From Actinomycetes bacterium (GTDB taxonomy: Bacteria > Actinomycetota > Acidimicrobiia > Acidimicrobiales > Ilumatobacteraceae), in assembly GCA_023417265.1 (NCBI GenBank), contig JAEZFY010000044.1, positions 1-8,450 of the forward strand: a stretch of DNA of 8,450 nucleotides, given 5' to 3'. Below, one piece after another: positions 7,101 to 8,450 of the stretch. The translations under genes and the position numbers were made by a program. The notes under the pieces are model-generated. The model was not told the origin of the DNA, searched no databases, and was given only the letters and a program-made list of their open reading frames with translations. Within the stretch, counting starts at the first letter, position 1. Each line of letters opens with the position of its first letter.

Positions 7101-8212
7101 ATCCGATCGGTTCCGGCGTGCGCAGCCGACTCGGTGAGCGCCGCCCGCAACGTGCACTCGGGAACGTCGGACTCGCCGATTTCGACCGTCTCGCCGGTAT
7201 CGCAGACGTTGTCACCGGGATTCTCGTCGTTCGCATCCGCGGTCGAGTTGATGACGTATCCGCTCGCCACCGAGATGTTCGCCGTGAGGCTCAACCCGGG
7301 GACGTTGCCGCCCAGCGCGTTGCGTAGCGCGGGGTACGACGCGACGGTGTACTCGCCGGCCTCGCCGGCGCGCATGCGGTAGACGAGCTCGCGCGACGTG
7401 CCGGCGGGGATCCCGAGTGGGAACGTGTCAGCCGGATTGGCGATCACCTGGATCCCACCAGACGGCGTGCCGAACACCGACGGCCGGCTGGTCAGGTAGA
7501 CGGCTTCGCCCACGGCGTTGATCGTCAGCGTGACGTCGAACTCCTCGCCGGCGCCGAACGTCGGCGAGGTGTTGGACGGATCGTCGTGGGCGATCGACAT
7601 GGAACCCGTGCCTGCGGCCGACGAGCTCCAGCAGCCGCCCGAGCCGCCATCGCCCGTGGAGTCCTCGTACGAGGTCCGCCAGACCGCCGAGACGTACGAC
7701 CCCGGTGGCTGGTAGGCCGTACCTGGGGCGGGCGCGTCGAACTCCACCCAGAACGTCTCGCCACCGCCGAAGAAATCGTTGGTCGAGGGCTCGGCGTCGC
7801 TCGGCGGCGAGAAGATCACGCTCGTGCCCGACACGGAGCTGTTGCCGCGCGGACCCCAATCGACGACGGGGACACCGCTCCACCCGACTTGGACCCGAGT
7901 GACGCCACCGAAGCGGTACGACGTGTTGCTGCCGCTCGTCTGGCTGAACGTCACCTTGGCCGGGAACCCGGTCGTCGTCGTCGTGACGCGCACACGCGCA
8001 CCTTGCGCCGGCTGACTGTTCGAGACCGTCGTGGTCGCGGTCGCCCCCGGGCTCTCCGGATCGCTGCCGTTGACGCACTGGGCGGCGTGCTTGAAGAACG
8101 CCGTGTGGATCGCGGCGTCGGCACGCGCGGGAGCCGCCCACATCACGGTGGCCGTTGCCGCGAGCGTGGCGACGGTCACGGTGCGGGCGAGAGCGGGACG
8201 GCACAAGCGCAT
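4121..8212 (-). CDS. Large exported right-handed beta-helix protein (1363 residues)
   Basis: The function is unknown; the architecture says exported and probably surface-associated. Seen in order: a Sec signal peptide (1-31, hydrophobic VTVATLAATATVMWA, cut after APARA); an N-terminal beta-rich domain (about 32-315); a CSLREA-like segment (about 319-367, STADANDENPGDNVCDTG then CTLRAALTE); a beta-helix (about 396-990) with roughly twenty N-x-[I/L/F] turns at mostly 21-28-residue intervals, each followed by strands such as LGVIAL or VGVVVV; an Asp/Ala-rich insertion (about 851-915); the junction GPNGLQNRP and an Ig-like domain (about 1030-1129); a domain with NPGGPNEE and FDHAPGE (about 1135-1228) holding HEATH at 1185-1189; a Pro/Val linker; and a C-terminal domain (1244-1363). 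The eight mature cysteines fall in four within-domain pairs (46/194, 337/353, 1069/1129, 1312/1345). There is no C-terminal anchor or sortase motif. ATG at 8212 is the only plausible start: an in-frame TAG lies upstream with no alternative start, and no Shine-Dalgarno is visible. No catalytic carbohydrate-active site was recognised; it could be an adhesin, glycan binder or structural protein. Confidence 0.95.
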   Translation of the reverse strand: MRLCRPALARTVTVATLAATATVMWAAPARADAAIHTAFFKHAAQCVNGSDPESPGATATTTVSNSQPAQGARVRVTTTTTGFPAKVTFSQTSGSNTSYRFGGVTRVQVGWSGVPVVDWGPRGNSSVSGTSVIFSPPSDAEPSTNDFFGGGETFWVEFDAPAPGTAYQPPGSYVSAVWRTSYEDSTGDGGSGGCWSSSAAGTGSMSIAHDDPSNTSPTFGAGEEFDVTLTINAVGEAVYLTSRPSVFGTPSGGIQVIANPADTFPLGIPAGTSRELVYRMRAGEAGEYTVASYPALRNALGGNVPGLSLTANISVASGYVINSTADANDENPGDNVCDTGETVEIGESDVPECTLRAALTESAAHAGTDRIEFEIPGAAVPEIVPATALPAATGPLTIDATTQEAGRVALSGAAIDPAGAVDGLVLDGQDTIVKGVAIGGFPGAGVALRGTGSHEVRGNLIGLAADATTPHPNGRAGILVESPANVIGGAGALANTIAHNGDPIDPGAPEPGDDQESATADFADLTGNILVGANGGAEIAHNTMGAGLGVVAYGPIAASGVDVHDNTITSTVAVAVVYAEGSAGRVQVRANTIGNALKATKLGAVIAEGGAGRTVVSGNTLVGTSVGMIVAGTPESAGIDIADNEFGDPALGVIALSTSGMNVDGNTIAGTLGVLALGDGTSTYGGNTIVDNTLESAVGVVVVAEQDDVISGNSFGDDGDMAAVLVALADSTFSGNDVDTDVGVLSIGPSLPAFGNNEFLDNTFDSDLGLFLIGENSDDVIGNTFNGPGRLDNGNSGDVSIGIFASTSQASRFNDNTIDEMAIGMLLANVGGADITANEITGANAGALVVATEPTARDAARADAAGADLDEESLFAELLGSAAGDSALAWANGAQDLVEIDHTVIYRSAVSGARNEWMRNTITDNEIGVLLAGAVNANQFGDDDLADLANLISRNSAAGLALTGTPGPQDVTVRRNSIYGNGTLGNAALPSGVADLKLVPVDDADSHAPDPDIWEPIENDVGDEDSGPNGLQNRPIITSVAADGTIVRGELWSRADTAYIVDVYAVNACHVSGIGGGQFYLGQVSVVTDATGRGTFVLAPVAIGPGQFATATATETGLVDGPTSEFSRCAARGTVATSVMSAATAGDSELVISGTGLSARDLTEGSEIVINPGGPNEESNTVLGHEATHVVQQRLFGQSVEVPMASALVLAAPLAFDHAPGESIVIVSSAPAPEVVPAVVPVVPARLLETRSGPSNVTVDHQFEGDGRVAAGGVVELTVADRGGVPADASAVLLNVTAVGPDAAGFVTVWPCGVVRPLASNVNYVAGQVVPNAVLAKVGVGGKVCVFSRAGTDLVVDVNGYAS
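4124..4500 (-). other. C-terminal domain cassette with distinct base composition
   Basis: This segment encodes the final domain (PARLLETR to VDVNGYAS) and its linker. On the plus strand it is strongly C over G: 31 C to 8 G in 4381-4440, 27 to 12 in 4321-4380, and 26 to 13 in 4201-4260. The next block, 4501-4560, has 20 C to 21 G, and blocks deeper in the gene (5401-5460: 18 to 22; 6121-6180: 19 to 19) are balanced. The coding strand is thus G-rich only here, with codons such as GTG, GGG, GTT and TGT. Similar domains end many secreted proteins of Acidimicrobiia, so a shared, exchanged cassette is possible. Confidence 0.75.
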
Positions 8213-8218
8213 CCGGTC

Positions 8219-8253
8219 TACGTAACCGAGCGCGGTAACAGCCGACTAACAGC
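8219..8253 (-). promoter_or_regulatory. Pho-box-like direct repeat and leaderless promoter of the beta-helix gene
   Basis: The coding strand carries GCTGTTA twice (8247-8253 and 8236-8242) with a 4-bp spacer, an 11-bp period. This resembles the E. coli Pho box (CTGTCA repeated at 11 bp) and, read on the other strand as TAACAGC-N4-TAACAGC, the mycobacterial PhoP repeat TCACAGC-N4-TCACAGC. Ten bases after the second CTGTTAC comes TACGTA (8219-8224), a weak -10, and six bases later the ATG. That spacing would start transcription on the A of the start codon, which fits the missing Shine-Dalgarno. There is no -35 hexamer, as at activator-dependent promoters. Regulator identity is inference. Confidence 0.45.
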
Positions 8254-8450
8254 GTGCGCTTGTCGGCGGTGGCGCAGGCACGTCGCAGCAGCTCGAGCGG
8301 CACGCGGCGGTGCCGCTCCCCCACCGGATTCCGGTCCCGCCCGACTGCTCGGCGAGCGGGGACGCCAGGCGGCGGGCCGTGACCGCCCTGCCGCGGGGGG
8401 GGCAGTCCTGGTCGGGCGTGAGGCGGTTCGTGGCGCCGCGGCTGCCGGGG
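8254..8450. other. Upstream region with no supportable gene
   Basis: All readable frames here give low-complexity Arg/Pro/Ala-rich translations without a family signature, as expected of high-GC noncoding or out-of-frame DNA. A run of eight G (8395-8402) lies between short CTGCC and GGCAG arms (stem about 8389-8405), a weak hairpin and a spot where read-length error or slippage is possible. The edge could include the 3' end of a neighbouring gene that cannot be identified from 200 bp. Confidence 0.5.

Noticed and set aside
5538..7382. Plus-strand open frames opposite the beta-helix gene (5538-6455, 6521-7327, 6585-7382)
   Set aside because: The minus-strand frame has a signal peptide and recognisable repeats and domains; these frames are compositionally biased shadows without ribosome sites or motifs.
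7967..7987. GTC trinucleotide run as a variable microsatellite
   Set aside because: It has only about four to five units, encoding a short Thr run in the N-terminal domain; too short to support slippage variation, and it keeps frame.
8213..8450. Possible upstream gene on either strand, or an N-terminal extension of the beta-helix protein
   Set aside because: The in-frame TAG just upstream excludes an extension, and no frame in this stretch shows a recognisable family or codon pattern.

Overview
The window is high-GC DNA in which every gene I can support lies on the minus strand, so the region reads from right to left. The gene order rplJ-rplL-rpoB, actinobacterial RpoB, L10 and L7/L12 sequences and a characteristic secreted-protein C-terminal domain (PARLLETR ... 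VDVNGY) point to an actinomycete. The class Acidimicrobiia (Ilumatobacter-like) is my best guess, and that is inference.

Layout, in transcription order: (1) 8450-8213, upstream DNA with no supportable gene, but with a Pho-box-like direct repeat and a weak -10 placed for a leaderless start. (2) 8212-4121, one 1363-residue exported right-handed beta-helix protein. It has a Sec signal peptide, an N-terminal beta domain, a CSLREA-like segment, about twenty beta-helix turns, an Ig-like domain, a domain carrying an HExxH string, and a C-terminal domain of clearly different base composition. (3) 4120-3915, the rplJ promoter and a structured leader: an L10-binding three-way junction followed by a long-range stem that covers the rplJ ribosome binding site. 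(4) 3914-3345 rplJ (L10) and 3245-2853 rplL (L7/L12), 99 bp apart. (5) 2852-2514, a 339-bp intergenic region with a 13-bp terminator/attenuator hairpin, a G-quadruplex motif, two candidate sigma70-type promoters and a dyad spanning the second. (6) 2513-1, rpoB, cut by the window edge after 837 codons.

Ribosomal stalk genes and the RNA polymerase beta gene are placed together as in most bacteria. The intergenic signals suggest that stalk synthesis is controlled by L10 feedback on the leader, while rpoB is partly uncoupled by an attenuator and its own promoters. The beta-helix gene stands where rplK-rplA would commonly be found. It looks functionally unrelated and separately regulated, although no strong terminator separates it from the rplJ promoter.

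The items most worth a second look are the rplJ leader architecture, the Pho-box-like leaderless promoter of the beta-helix gene, the sharp composition switch at its C-terminal domain, and the terminator/G-quadruplex/promoter cluster before rpoB.
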